Positions 34,221 through 40,478 of a stretch of DNA of 54,803 nt are shown here, one piece after another. Position 1 is the stretch's first letter. Every line of letters begins with the position of its first letter. Location of the stretch: contig JBHELG010000096.1 of assembly GCA_046263195.1 (NCBI GenBank), forward strand, positions 1 to 54,803. The letters run 5' to 3'. A program made the position numbers and the translations under genes. Under the pieces are notes generated by a model. It worked only from the letters and a program-made list of their open reading frames with translations. It was not told where the DNA came from and made no database searches. This DNA is from JBHELG01 sp046263195. GTDB taxonomy: Bacteria; Actinomycetota; Nitriliruptoria; Nitriliruptorales; JAHWKO01.

Positions 34221-34607
34221 GTGTCCGAAGGTCGACATCCGGACAATCTTCGCTACACGAACGAGCACGAGTGGGCTCGCTGGGATGGCGACCTCGTCCG
34301 CGTGGGGATCACCCACTTCGCCCAGGATCAGCTCGGAGACGTCGTCTACGTCGACCTGCCGGTAGCAGGGGCGCAGGTGAAGCGAGGCCAGCCGTTCGGG
34401 GAGGTCGAGTCGACGAAGTCCGTGGCGGACCTGTTCGCCCCCGTCTCGGGCACACTCGAAGAGCGCAACGAAGCTCTCGAAGACCGACCGGAACTCGTCA
34501 ACCAGGACCCTTACGGGGAGGGTTGGATGATCACGATTCGACCCGATGATCCCGCCGAATTCGAGGAGCTGCTGACGTCCGAGGAGTACCGCGGCCTGAT
34601 CGAATAG
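34221..34607 (+). CDS. gcvH: Glycine cleavage system H protein
   Basis: The product is 128 residues and carries the lipoyl arm between the P, T and L proteins. Lipoyl-attachment Lys is K66 in GEVESTKSVADLFAPVSG. The opening LRYTNEHEWARW and the closing NQDPYGEGWMITIRP are typical. The P-protein genes (gcvPA, gcvPB) lie about 11 kb downstream; gcvT is not in the window. A GTG start is used. The same gcvH - garA - MerR order occurs in mycobacteria. Confidence 0.96.
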   Translation: MSEGRHPDNLRYTNEHEWARWDGDLVRVGITHFAQDQLGDVVYVDLPVAGAQVKRGQPFGEVESTKSVADLFAPVSGTLEERNEALEDRPELVNQDPYGEGWMITIRPDDPAEFEELLTSEEYRGLIE

Positions 34608-34785
34608 CACAGCCTGAGGGATTCCCAAATCGGGCGGGAGGGCAGTGCGAGACCGGCTCCGTCGTCTACGCTGGAGAATGATGGGCGATGTGGCGGGTCT
34701 TCGGGGTGAGCGGCCGGAGAGTTCGACGTAACCTTCAGCCTGTCATCGAGGCATCTGGCCCGGATGGCCAGTATGCGGAGGTCCC

Positions 34786-35283
34786 ATGTACTGCTCCCAG
34801 TGCGGCGCCCGGATCATCGAGGGGGCGAACTTCTGCGCGCAGTGCGGAGCACCCGTCGCGGTCGGGGAGCAGGACGTAGAGAGCACGACGGCGGCGATCG
34901 ACGTCGGGGCGCTCGATCCGACCTCGACCATCGAGGGCGTACCCACACTCGAGCCCGGAACAGGCATGCTCGTTGTCGTCAGAGGCCCGAATGCCGGGGA
35001 CCGCTTTCTGCTCGACCGTGACCGCACGACCGTCGGTCGCCATCCCGACTCCGACATTTTCCTGCATGACGTGACCGTGTCCCGCCGCCACAGTGAGCTC
35101 CTGCGGGAGGGGAGAACGTTCGCGCTGCGTGATCTCGGCAGTCTCAACGGGTCCTACGTGAACGGTGTCCGCGTGGACGAACGCGTGCTCGAGAGCGGGG
35201 ATGAAGTTCAAATTGGGCGTTTCAAGCTGCTCTTCCTCGGGGCGCCGGAGGACGCTAGTGGTAGCGGTGGGCTCGGCTCGTGA
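34786..35283 (+). CDS. Zinc-ribbon / FHA-domain protein, GarA-like
   Basis: The product is 165 residues. Residues 1-22 form a zinc ribbon with Cys 3, 6, 17 and 20 (CSQCG ... CAQCG). A short linker contains VESTTAAID (residues 31-39), and residues 60-150 form an FHA domain with the phosphothreonine-binding landmarks GRHPDSD, VSRRHSEL and LGSLNGSYVNG. In mycobacteria the gene after gcvH is garA, whose N-terminal TT is phosphorylated by PknB/PknG and then bound by its own FHA domain, which switches control of glutamate and 2-oxoglutarate enzymes. The same mechanism here is inference from domain, place and the TT pair. The zinc ribbon is an addition relative to GarA. It overlaps the next gene by 4 nt. 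Confidence 0.88.
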   Translation: MYCSQCGARIIEGANFCAQCGAPVAVGEQDVESTTAAIDVGALDPTSTIEGVPTLEPGTGMLVVVRGPNAGDRFLLDRDRTTVGRHPDSDIFLHDVTVSRRHSELLREGRTFALRDLGSLNGSYVNGVRVDERVLESGDEVQIGRFKLLFLGAPEDASGSGGLGS

Positions 35284-36038
35284 GAACGTTCACGATCGGT
35301 GAGGTACTGAACCGCCTTAAGGACGAGTTCGAGGACATCACCATCAGCAAGATCCGCTTCCTCGAGTCCGAAGGGCTCATCCACCCCGACAGAACCGAGT
35401 CCGGCTACCGGAAGTTCACGGAACACGACATCGAACGCTTGAGATACGTTCTTCGTACCCAGCGGGACCGTTATCTCCCGCTGAAGGTCATCAAAGAGGA
35501 GCTCGATCGGCTCGACGCCGGCGTGCCTGTCGAGACGAACCCTCCTCCCAGCCTCGAGGCTTACGCCGCAGTACGAGGCAGGTTGGTCACGGACCGCCGC
35601 GATCGCGTCGTGACAGGGCGGGCCGTGGCGGCCCCCCTCGAAGCCGCCTCCTCGCTCGAGGCCCCTCCCACCGACGTCCAACTGTCACTGGTTGAACTGT
35701 GCGACGCCACAAACCTCGAGAGCGGAGACGTGCAAGCCCTGCGCGAGCATGGGTTGTTGCAAGGGGAGGAGACTTTCGACGGCGACGACCTGCAAATAGC
35801 TCGGGCCGCCGCGGATCTCATGCGCCTGGGCCTCGAGCCGCGCCACCTACGCATGTACCACCAGTTCGCGGACCGGGAGTTGGCGCTTTACCAGCAGCTC
35901 GTTCTGCCGCTGCTCAAGCAACGCAACCCCGACAGCCGCCGGGTCGCTGTGTCCCACCTCGAGGACCTGGTCCGTCTCGGATCGCGGCTGCACCGGACGC
36001 TTCTCGCACGGGAATTGCGCATCCTCCTCCGCTCATGA
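35280..36038 (+). CDS. MerR-family regulator, FtsR type
   Basis: The product is 252 residues. The N-terminal MerR winged helix is FTIGEVLNRLKDEFEDITIS with IRFLESEGLIHPDRTESGYR. A second, weaker helical DNA-binding-like region lies at about 135-200 (LSLVELCDATNLESGDVQAL). This two-part build and the gcvH-garA-merR order match Rv1828 and C. glutamicum FtsR, an activator of ftsZ expression, so a cell-division role is plausible by homology. There is no metal- or drug-binding C-terminus of classical MerR type. The GTG overlaps the FHA gene stop, and its own stop overlaps the next ATG. Confidence 0.88.
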   Translation: MRTFTIGEVLNRLKDEFEDITISKIRFLESEGLIHPDRTESGYRKFTEHDIERLRYVLRTQRDRYLPLKVIKEELDRLDAGVPVETNPPPSLEAYAAVRGRLVTDRRDRVVTGRAVAAPLEAASSLEAPPTDVQLSLVELCDATNLESGDVQALREHGLLQGEETFDGDDLQIARAAADLMRLGLEPRHLRMYHQFADRELALYQQLVLPLLKQRNPDSRRVAVSHLEDLVRLGSRLHRTLLARELRILLRS

Positions 36039-37507
36039 GGCGACGTGACATCCTCATGAGCGTGCCGGTCGGGGTCCTCACCTTCGCACTGGTCGCTGGC
36101 CAACCTGCCGCTCGTGCCGAAACACGTGCCGGGGTAGCGGCGACGCCGCCGGCCCGCGTTGCAGCGGCGGGAAGGTTCGCGGGAGCACCGCTGAGACTGC
36201 CGGCAAAGGGCGTATCGAGCCGGCCGGCCGGGTCTCCCGTCGCCCCCCGGCCTCTCGTGATCCCGCCGTCAATCGGGTCGCGGGAGCCACCCCCGAACTG
36301 GCCCCTACCACCACCAATGTCCGCATCCAGCTACGTCGTCGTGGACGCGGCCACCGGACAGACGCTCGCAGCCAAAGACGCTGACATCCGTCGCTCCGTC
36401 GCCTCGACGGTGAAGATCCTCACGGCCCTGTCCGTGCTCCGTCGAGCGTCACTCGACGACGTGGTGACGGCCGGGGAAGAGGTTCGCGGGTTGGCACCGG
36501 ACGCGGCGAAGGTCGGGCTTGAGCCGGGGGAAGTCTGGACGGTCGGGGACCTGCTGGAAGCACTCATCGCCCGCTCCGGCAACGACGCGGCACTCGCACT
36601 GGCGGCCGGGATCGGCGGAACGGTCGCAGAGTTCGTGGGTCTCATGCAGGCTGACGCCGCCGAACTCGGGCTCGACGGCCTCGCGCTCTACGAGCCCGCT
36701 GGCCTGGGCGATCACAATCGACTGTCGGCCCGAGACCTCGCCGACATCACCCGTGCGGCGCTGGCCGACGCACGCTTTGTGGGACTGGTGACGCAGCGGG
36801 CCGTCGACCTGCCTGGAGTGGGACCCGTTTCCTCCCGGAATCGCCTCCTGCGCGAGTATCCCGGCGCACTGGGCGTGAAGACCGGCTTCACAGGCGTCGC
36901 GGGGCGATGCCTGGTAGCCGCGGCCGAGCGGGACGGTCGCCGCTTCCTGGCCGTCGTTCTCGGGTCCACGCTGCCGGAGGGTCACTTCACCGACGCCAGG
37001 AACCTGCTTGATTTCGCTTTCACGAACTTCGCCAGGGTACCGGTGGCGGGCCAGGAGCCGGAACTCGAACTGCGGGTCCCCGGGGAGTGGGTCTCCCTTG
37101 ATGGACCTCCGACGAGTCTGTTCGCCCCCGCCTCCGAGCCGGCACTGGACCGCACGGTCCAGCTGCCTGTGGAGGCCGGACCCGGTCTCGGGACGGTCAT
37201 GGCGGTCCAGTGGCACGAGGTCGAGGTCGGCAGGCTGCAGCTCTCGGGTGGCTGGTCGCCTGGCAGCGCGGCAGGTGGCGCGAGCGCCGTCGGAAGCTGG
37301 CTGATGGGACGGGCCTATGCCGCCATGCGCGCGGCGACCGCCACCCATCTGTGGGCAGTTGCCTACCCGCAGGAGGAGCTGCCTCCAGTCAGCCCGAAAG
37401 CTGGTTCTGTCCCACCCGCCCACGCCTCCGGCGCTGCCCGGGGCGGCGGGCCGGCGCCCCGGGTTCCTGCCAGCTACGTCAAGCCTGGCTCCCAGGTGGC
37501 GCAATGA
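36035..37507 (+). CDS. D-alanyl-D-alanine carboxypeptidase (penicillin-binding protein, S11 type)
   Basis: The product is 490 residues. An N-terminal Arg-rich start with a hydrophobic segment (MRRRDILMSVPVGVLTFALV) is a secretion signal, followed by an Ala/Pro-rich linker. The serine-peptidase triad is complete: S124-T-V-K127, S181-G-N and K282-T-G. It should trim the terminal D-Ala of peptidoglycan stem peptides outside the membrane. The C-terminal part (about 330-490) is less conserved, with a beta-rich domain and a Pro/Ala tail. No clear C-terminal membrane anchor is visible. Translation overlaps both neighbours (ATGA at each end), so a cell-wall enzyme is coupled to the FtsR-type regulator. 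Confidence 0.92.
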   Translation: MRRRDILMSVPVGVLTFALVAGQPAARAETRAGVAATPPARVAAAGRFAGAPLRLPAKGVSSRPAGSPVAPRPLVIPPSIGSREPPPNWPLPPPMSASSYVVVDAATGQTLAAKDADIRRSVASTVKILTALSVLRRASLDDVVTAGEEVRGLAPDAAKVGLEPGEVWTVGDLLEALIARSGNDAALALAAGIGGTVAEFVGLMQADAAELGLDGLALYEPAGLGDHNRLSARDLADITRAALADARFVGLVTQRAVDLPGVGPVSSRNRLLREYPGALGVKTGFTGVAGRCLVAAAERDGRRFLAVVLGSTLPEGHFTDARNLLDFAFTNFARVPVAGQEPELELRVPGEWVSLDGPPTSLFAPASEPALDRTVQLPVEAGPGLGTVMAVQWHEVEVGRLQLSGGWSPGSAAGGASAVGSWLMGRAYAAMRAATATHLWAVAYPQEELPPVSPKAGSVPPAHASGAARGGGPAPRVPASYVKPGSQVAQ

Positions 37508-38073
37508 CGCCCTCCCTCGAGGTGCGCGTCCCGCCAGCTCTCCTGCAGGACCGGGTCTCCGAGCTGGCCGCGGACATAACACGCGCCTACATCGGCACCA
37601 ACCCGCTGCTCGTGACGGTTCTGAAAGGCGGAGCGTTCTTCCTCGCGGACCTCGTGCGACGCATCCCGCTGCCGCTCGAGGTCGACTTCCTGGCAATCAG
37701 CGCGTACGGCGGGGGTGGCACTGCACGCATCCTCAAGGACCTCGATCAGGATGTGGCCGGTCGACACGTCCTCGTGGTCGAAGACATCGTCGACACAGGC
37801 CTGACGCTCACCTACCTGCTCCAAGTCGTCGCCGCACGTGCGCCGGCATCATTGCGAGTCTGCGCCCTGCTGGATCGCTCGGTACGGCGCATCGCTGACT
37901 TGCCACTCGATTGGGTCGGGTTCGAGGTCGGGGATGAATTCCTCGTCGGATACGGACTGGACGTCGACGAACGCCTCCGCAACCTACCGGCGGTGATCGC
38001 GGTGCACGATCGAGAGGCTTTGAGAGCCGATCCCGAAGGTGTGGTATCGGCGGTCTTGGGCGGGAGGCCGTAG
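37504..38073 (+). CDS. hpt: Hypoxanthine/purine phosphoribosyltransferase
   Basis: The product is 189 residues. The PRPP-binding motif is VLVVEDIVDTGLTLTYLL near residues 90-107, preceded by LVTVLKGGAFFLADLVRRI and followed by DWVGFEVGDEFLVGYGLD, which carries the base-binding aromatic and Asp residues. It salvages hypoxanthine/guanine to the nucleotides. The ATG overlaps the carboxypeptidase stop (ATGA). The last codons lie in the first unit of a GC-rich tandem repeat, so the C-terminus (GGRP) may have been altered by repeat expansion. Confidence 0.92.
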   Translation: MTPSLEVRVPPALLQDRVSELAADITRAYIGTNPLLVTVLKGGAFFLADLVRRIPLPLEVDFLAISAYGGGGTARILKDLDQDVAGRHVLVVEDIVDTGLTLTYLLQVVAARAPASLRVCALLDRSVRRIADLPLDWVGFEVGDEFLVGYGLDVDERLRNLPAVIAVHDREALRADPEGVVSAVLGGRP

Positions 38074-38150
38074 ACCGGGGGACTGGCCGGGCGGGAGGCC
38101 GTAGGCCGGGGGGGACTGGCCGGGCGGGAGGCCGCGCGCCGGGGGGTCCA
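38058..38150. repeat. Three GC-rich tandem repeats of 31-33 bp spanning the hpt stop codon
   Basis: Units begin at 38058, 38089 and 38122, each with GGGCGGGAGGCCG followed by a CCGGGGG run and GACTGGCC (degenerate in the third). The hpt stop TAG (38071-38073) lies inside unit 1, and unit 2 repeats the same CCGTAG. The array is extremely G-rich on the plus strand and resembles the GGGCGGGAGG flank of the dispersed palindromes. Confidence 0.8.
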
Positions 38151-38266
38151 GGGGGGTGCGCCCCTAGCCGGGGGAGGGTCAGCTAGAGAGGGGACGACAC
38201 CTGTCAGCGATCCCGGTGTCGGGTAGTGTCCCGGCAGGGACAGCAAAGCCCAAGGAGTGATCGGGC

Positions 38267-38770
38267 GTGATCGAGGTTGAACTCGTCGGGGTGCGGGTCG
38301 AACTACCCGCGAATCAGCCGATCGTCCTCCTGAAGGAGAAAACCGGTACGCGTTATCTGCCGATCTGGATCGGGGCGGTCGAGGCGACGGCCATCGCGTT
38401 CGCGTTGCAGGGCGTCGAGACGCCCCGTCCCTTGACCCATGATCTCATCGTCGACGTCCTGACCGATCTGGGCATCCGACTCGACGCCGTACACGTCACG
38501 GAACTGCGTGACGGCACCTTCTACGCCGAGCTGCACTTGGTGCAGAACGGGCGGACTTTCACCGTCTCTTCGCGGCCTTCGGATGCGATCGCCATCGCCT
38601 CTCGACTGGTTGACGTGCCCATCTACGCCTCAGAAGAGGTGATGGACGAGGCCGGCCTGGAGATCGAGTCGACCGAGGAGGGCTCCGAGGTGGAAGCCGA
38701 GGAGCAGGTCCGCCAGTTCCGGGCATTCCTCGAGGGGATAACTCCAGAGGACTTCAAAGAGGACACGTAG
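38267..38770 (+). CDS. DUF151 / bifunctional nuclease family protein
   Basis: The product is 167 residues. The DUF151 core is visible in IVLLKEKTGTRYLPIWIGAV, TPRPLTHDLIVDVLTDLGI and SSRPSDAIAIASRLVDVPIY; the last block is the most conserved of the family. Plant and archaeal members show nuclease activity, but the actinobacterial role is unproven. The C-terminus is acidic (EESTEEGSEVEAEEQ type). The GTG at 38267 follows CAAGGAG. The homologue sits at the same position in M. tuberculosis (Rv1829, between two MerR genes). A strong hairpin follows the stop. Confidence 0.9.
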   Translation: MIEVELVGVRVELPANQPIVLLKEKTGTRYLPIWIGAVEATAIAFALQGVETPRPLTHDLIVDVLTDLGIRLDAVHVTELRDGTFYAELHLVQNGRTFTVSSRPSDAIAIASRLVDVPIYASEEVMDEAGLEIESTEEGSEVEAEEQVRQFRAFLEGITPEDFKEDT

Positions 38771-38774
38771 CCGT

Positions 38775-38794
38775 CGGGGGCACGGGAGCCCCCG
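38775..38794 (+). terminator. GC-rich hairpin after the DUF151 gene
   Basis: CGGGGGC and GCCCCCG form a 7-bp stem with loop ACGGGA, 4 bp after the stop codon. Its place suggests transcription termination of the gcvH-to-DUF151 run, though no T-run follows. Confidence 0.55.
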
Positions 38795-38869
38795 GTGGTC
38801 CCCTCTCGCCCGCCGCCCGCGATTCCGTCCCTGGTCACGCTGCGTAGCGAAAGGCTGCCTGGCCTCTGC

Positions 38870-39060
38870 TACGATCCGTAGCGCAATCAGAGAGCGGCTA
38901 AGCGACTCCATCACGCTGCGTGATGCTCAGCATTGCTGTGAGAGCTGCTCCCCAAGCCTGTCTTGGGTAACGCCCACCCGGGCTAGGAGCGGTCGAAAGG
39001 CTAACGACAGGGAGACAGGAATCTCCTGCCGTCCCTGAACTCGGACTGCCCATGGCCGGC
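38870..39060. ncRNA. Candidate structured non-coding RNA or leader element
   Basis: This gene-free block holds a series of perfect nested hairpins: CATCACG/CGTGATG (38909-38925); a three-way junction at 38947-38990 closed by GCTC/GAGC and holding CCCAAG-loop-CTTGGG and GCCC-loop-GGGC; and CAGGGA/TCCCTG enclosing CAGGA-ATC-TCCTG (39008-39037). An A6 run begins at 39061. It is less GC-rich than its surroundings and no coding frame is credible. Strand is unknown because the stems are symmetrical. No known RNA family (tmRNA, RNase P, SRP, common riboswitches) could be matched by eye. Confidence 0.4.
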
Positions 39061-39174
39061 AAAAAATGCTGAAGCCTCTCGACCAGCCCAGTTTCCGCCG
39101 TGCTGTGGAGGGCAGGAGCGAGGAATGGAGGGGATTTCGAGGCCCAAAGTGGAGGGCACCGAAGGATATACACA

Positions 39175-39225
39175 CCACAAGCGTGTTATGCAGCCCGTGG
39201 AGCCGGGACGCTTGTGGCGCTCCAC
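39175..39225 (+). promoter_or_regulatory. Two overlapping, mutually exclusive inverted repeats upstream of the second MerR gene
   Basis: Pair A is CCACAAGCGT (39175-39184) with ACGCTTGTGG (39208-39217), 10 bp perfect. Pair B is GTGGAGC (39197-39203) with GCTCCAC (39219-39225), 7 bp perfect. The left arm of B lies in the loop of A and the right arm of A lies in the loop of B, so the pairs form either a pseudoknot or alternative folds, or two interleaved operators. They end 4 bp before a TTGACA -35-like box. Confidence 0.5.
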
Positions 39226-39229
39226 TTCG

Positions 39230-39259
39230 TTGACACGGGGGCAGGGCTACCCGTAGCCT
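39230..39259 (+). promoter_or_regulatory. Sigma-A-like promoter of the second MerR gene
   Basis: A perfect TTGACA at 39230-39235 is followed after 18 bp by TAGCCT at 39254-39259, a reasonable actinobacterial -10. Transcription would begin near 39266, leaving a leader of about 55 nt before the ATG at 39321. Confidence 0.5.
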
Positions 39260-39320
39260 CAATGACGTAGTTCCACGGATGTGAGCGCTCGGCGACGGTG
39301 GGCACTGGAGGTAGAGCGCG

Positions 39321-39845
39321 ATGGTGGTTTCGGACGGGACTGGCGAGCAGCTGCGGCTCGATGGCGACGAGGATCATCTCGTCGGGTTTCGCGGTCCGAC
39401 TGTCTGCAAGATCGTTGGCATCACCTATCGGCAGCTGGACTACTGGGCACGCACCGGGCTCGTGGTCCCGTCGGTTCGAGATGCGAAAGGATCAGGGAGT
39501 CAGCGGCTCTACTCTTTCGACGATCTCGTCGAACTCCGGGTGATGAAGCGGCTGCTCGACACCGGCGTGTCCCTCCAGCGCGTGCGGCAGGCGGTGGAGG
39601 AGCTGAGACGGCGGGGGAGGACCCCCGGGGACGTCACGCTCCTGTCCGACGGCACCACCGTGTACGCGCTCGACGACAACGCTCAGGTCATCGACCTGCT
39701 GGCGCGGGGGCAGGGAGTGTTCGCGATTGCGCTCGGCCCCGTAGTGAACGAGTTGCGTGGCGAAGTGGCCCAGTTCCCCTTCGAAGCGGTTGCGAGGGAA
39801 ACGGTGGCTGCGCCGGAAGTCGAGCAGGCGTCCGCCTCTAGCTAG
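39321..39845 (+). CDS. MerR-family regulator (Rv1830-like)
   Basis: The product is 174 residues. The MerR helix-turn-helix is TVCKIVGITYRQLDYWARTG with LVVPSVRDAKGSGSQRLYSF, followed by a dimerisation helix (VELRVMKRLLDTGVSLQRVR). The second half (LLSDGTTVYALDDNAQVIDL, GQGVFAIALGPVVNEL) is conserved among actinobacterial homologues such as Rv1830 and lacks the Cys or drug-binding features of classical MerR sensors. The ATG at 39321 is preceded by GGAGG at 9 nt. It completes the MerR - DUF151 - MerR arrangement shared with mycobacteria. Confidence 0.9.
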   Translation: MVVSDGTGEQLRLDGDEDHLVGFRGPTVCKIVGITYRQLDYWARTGLVVPSVRDAKGSGSQRLYSFDDLVELRVMKRLLDTGVSLQRVRQAVEELRRRGRTPGDVTLLSDGTTVYALDDNAQVIDLLARGQGVFAIALGPVVNELRGEVAQFPFEAVARETVAAPEVEQASASS

Positions 39846-39861
39846 GAGACCGGAGTCGTCG

Positions 39862-40407
39862 GTGATCGTCGCCCGAGGCTCGGACGGCAAGGACGTCACC
39901 ACTGGGTCTGAGGACCACAATCCGCTGCTCGTCAGGCGTCCTGAGCCAGCTGCCCTGAGAGGCCCAGCTGCCGGGGTACCCGACTTTGGTGGGACAGGCC
40001 TGCTCGAGCGGTTGGAAGCCACGGATCCACACCCGCGCGCCTCCGAATCCCCCCTGCCCAGTGACCGGGTCAGGTTCCAGCATGTCTCCGAACGCTGCTT
40101 CGCTCGGTTGCTCGATTTTTACGGCGTCAGGTGGGAATACGAGCCCGAGGAGTTCCCCATTGGTTGGGACGCGAAAGGCCGGCCGATCGCCTGGTTCCGG
40201 CCCGACTTCTACCTGCCCGCCTTTGACCTCTACATCGAGATAACCACCTCGCAGCAGCGGCTCGTGACGAAGAAGAACCGCAAGTTGCGGCTTCTCCGCC
40301 AACATCACCCGCATGTGCGATGCAAGCTCTTCTACCAGCGGGACTATCTTGCGCTCGTCCGCAAGTATGGCCTGGGCGACGGCCTCGAACTGGAAGAAGA
40401 GGACTAG
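39862..40407 (+). CDS. Uncharacterised protein with PD-(D/E)XK nuclease-like core
   Basis: The product is 181 residues. The first 75 are polar and variable. From about residue 80 there is FARLLDFYGVRWEYEPEEFP, then FRPDFYLPAFDLYIEITTSQ and KKNRKLRLLRQHHP. A PDF followed by YIEIT and a basic helix is the order of the PD-(D/E)XK fold, with D in PDF, E in IEI and a following polar residue where Lys is usual. It may therefore be a nuclease-fold protein, active or not. The GTG at 39862 lies 16 bp after the MerR stop, so the two are probably co-transcribed. Function is unknown. Confidence 0.7.
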   Translation: MIVARGSDGKDVTTGSEDHNPLLVRRPEPAALRGPAAGVPDFGGTGLLERLEATDPHPRASESPLPSDRVRFQHVSERCFARLLDFYGVRWEYEPEEFPIGWDAKGRPIAWFRPDFYLPAFDLYIEITTSQQRLVTKKNRKLRLLRQHHPHVRCKLFYQRDYLALVRKYGLGDGLELEEED

Positions 40408-40478
40408 GCGGCGCATTCTCCGCTGCGGTTCTGGTACGGGCTCGAGCGCCGGCTGGAGCCAGGGGCGCTGAGTTGTCG

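Noticed and set aside
33804..34628. Minus-strand frame through the gcvH leader and gcvH
   Set aside because: It lies over gcvH with all motifs on the plus strand; the unopposed part has no domain or ribosome site.
38771..39320. tmRNA, RNase P RNA, SRP RNA or 6C RNA in the gene-free block
   Set aside because: The diagnostic cores (GGTTCGATTC-type tRNA part and tag, GAGGAAAGTC, GGAAGCAG, paired runs of six C) were not found in this interval.
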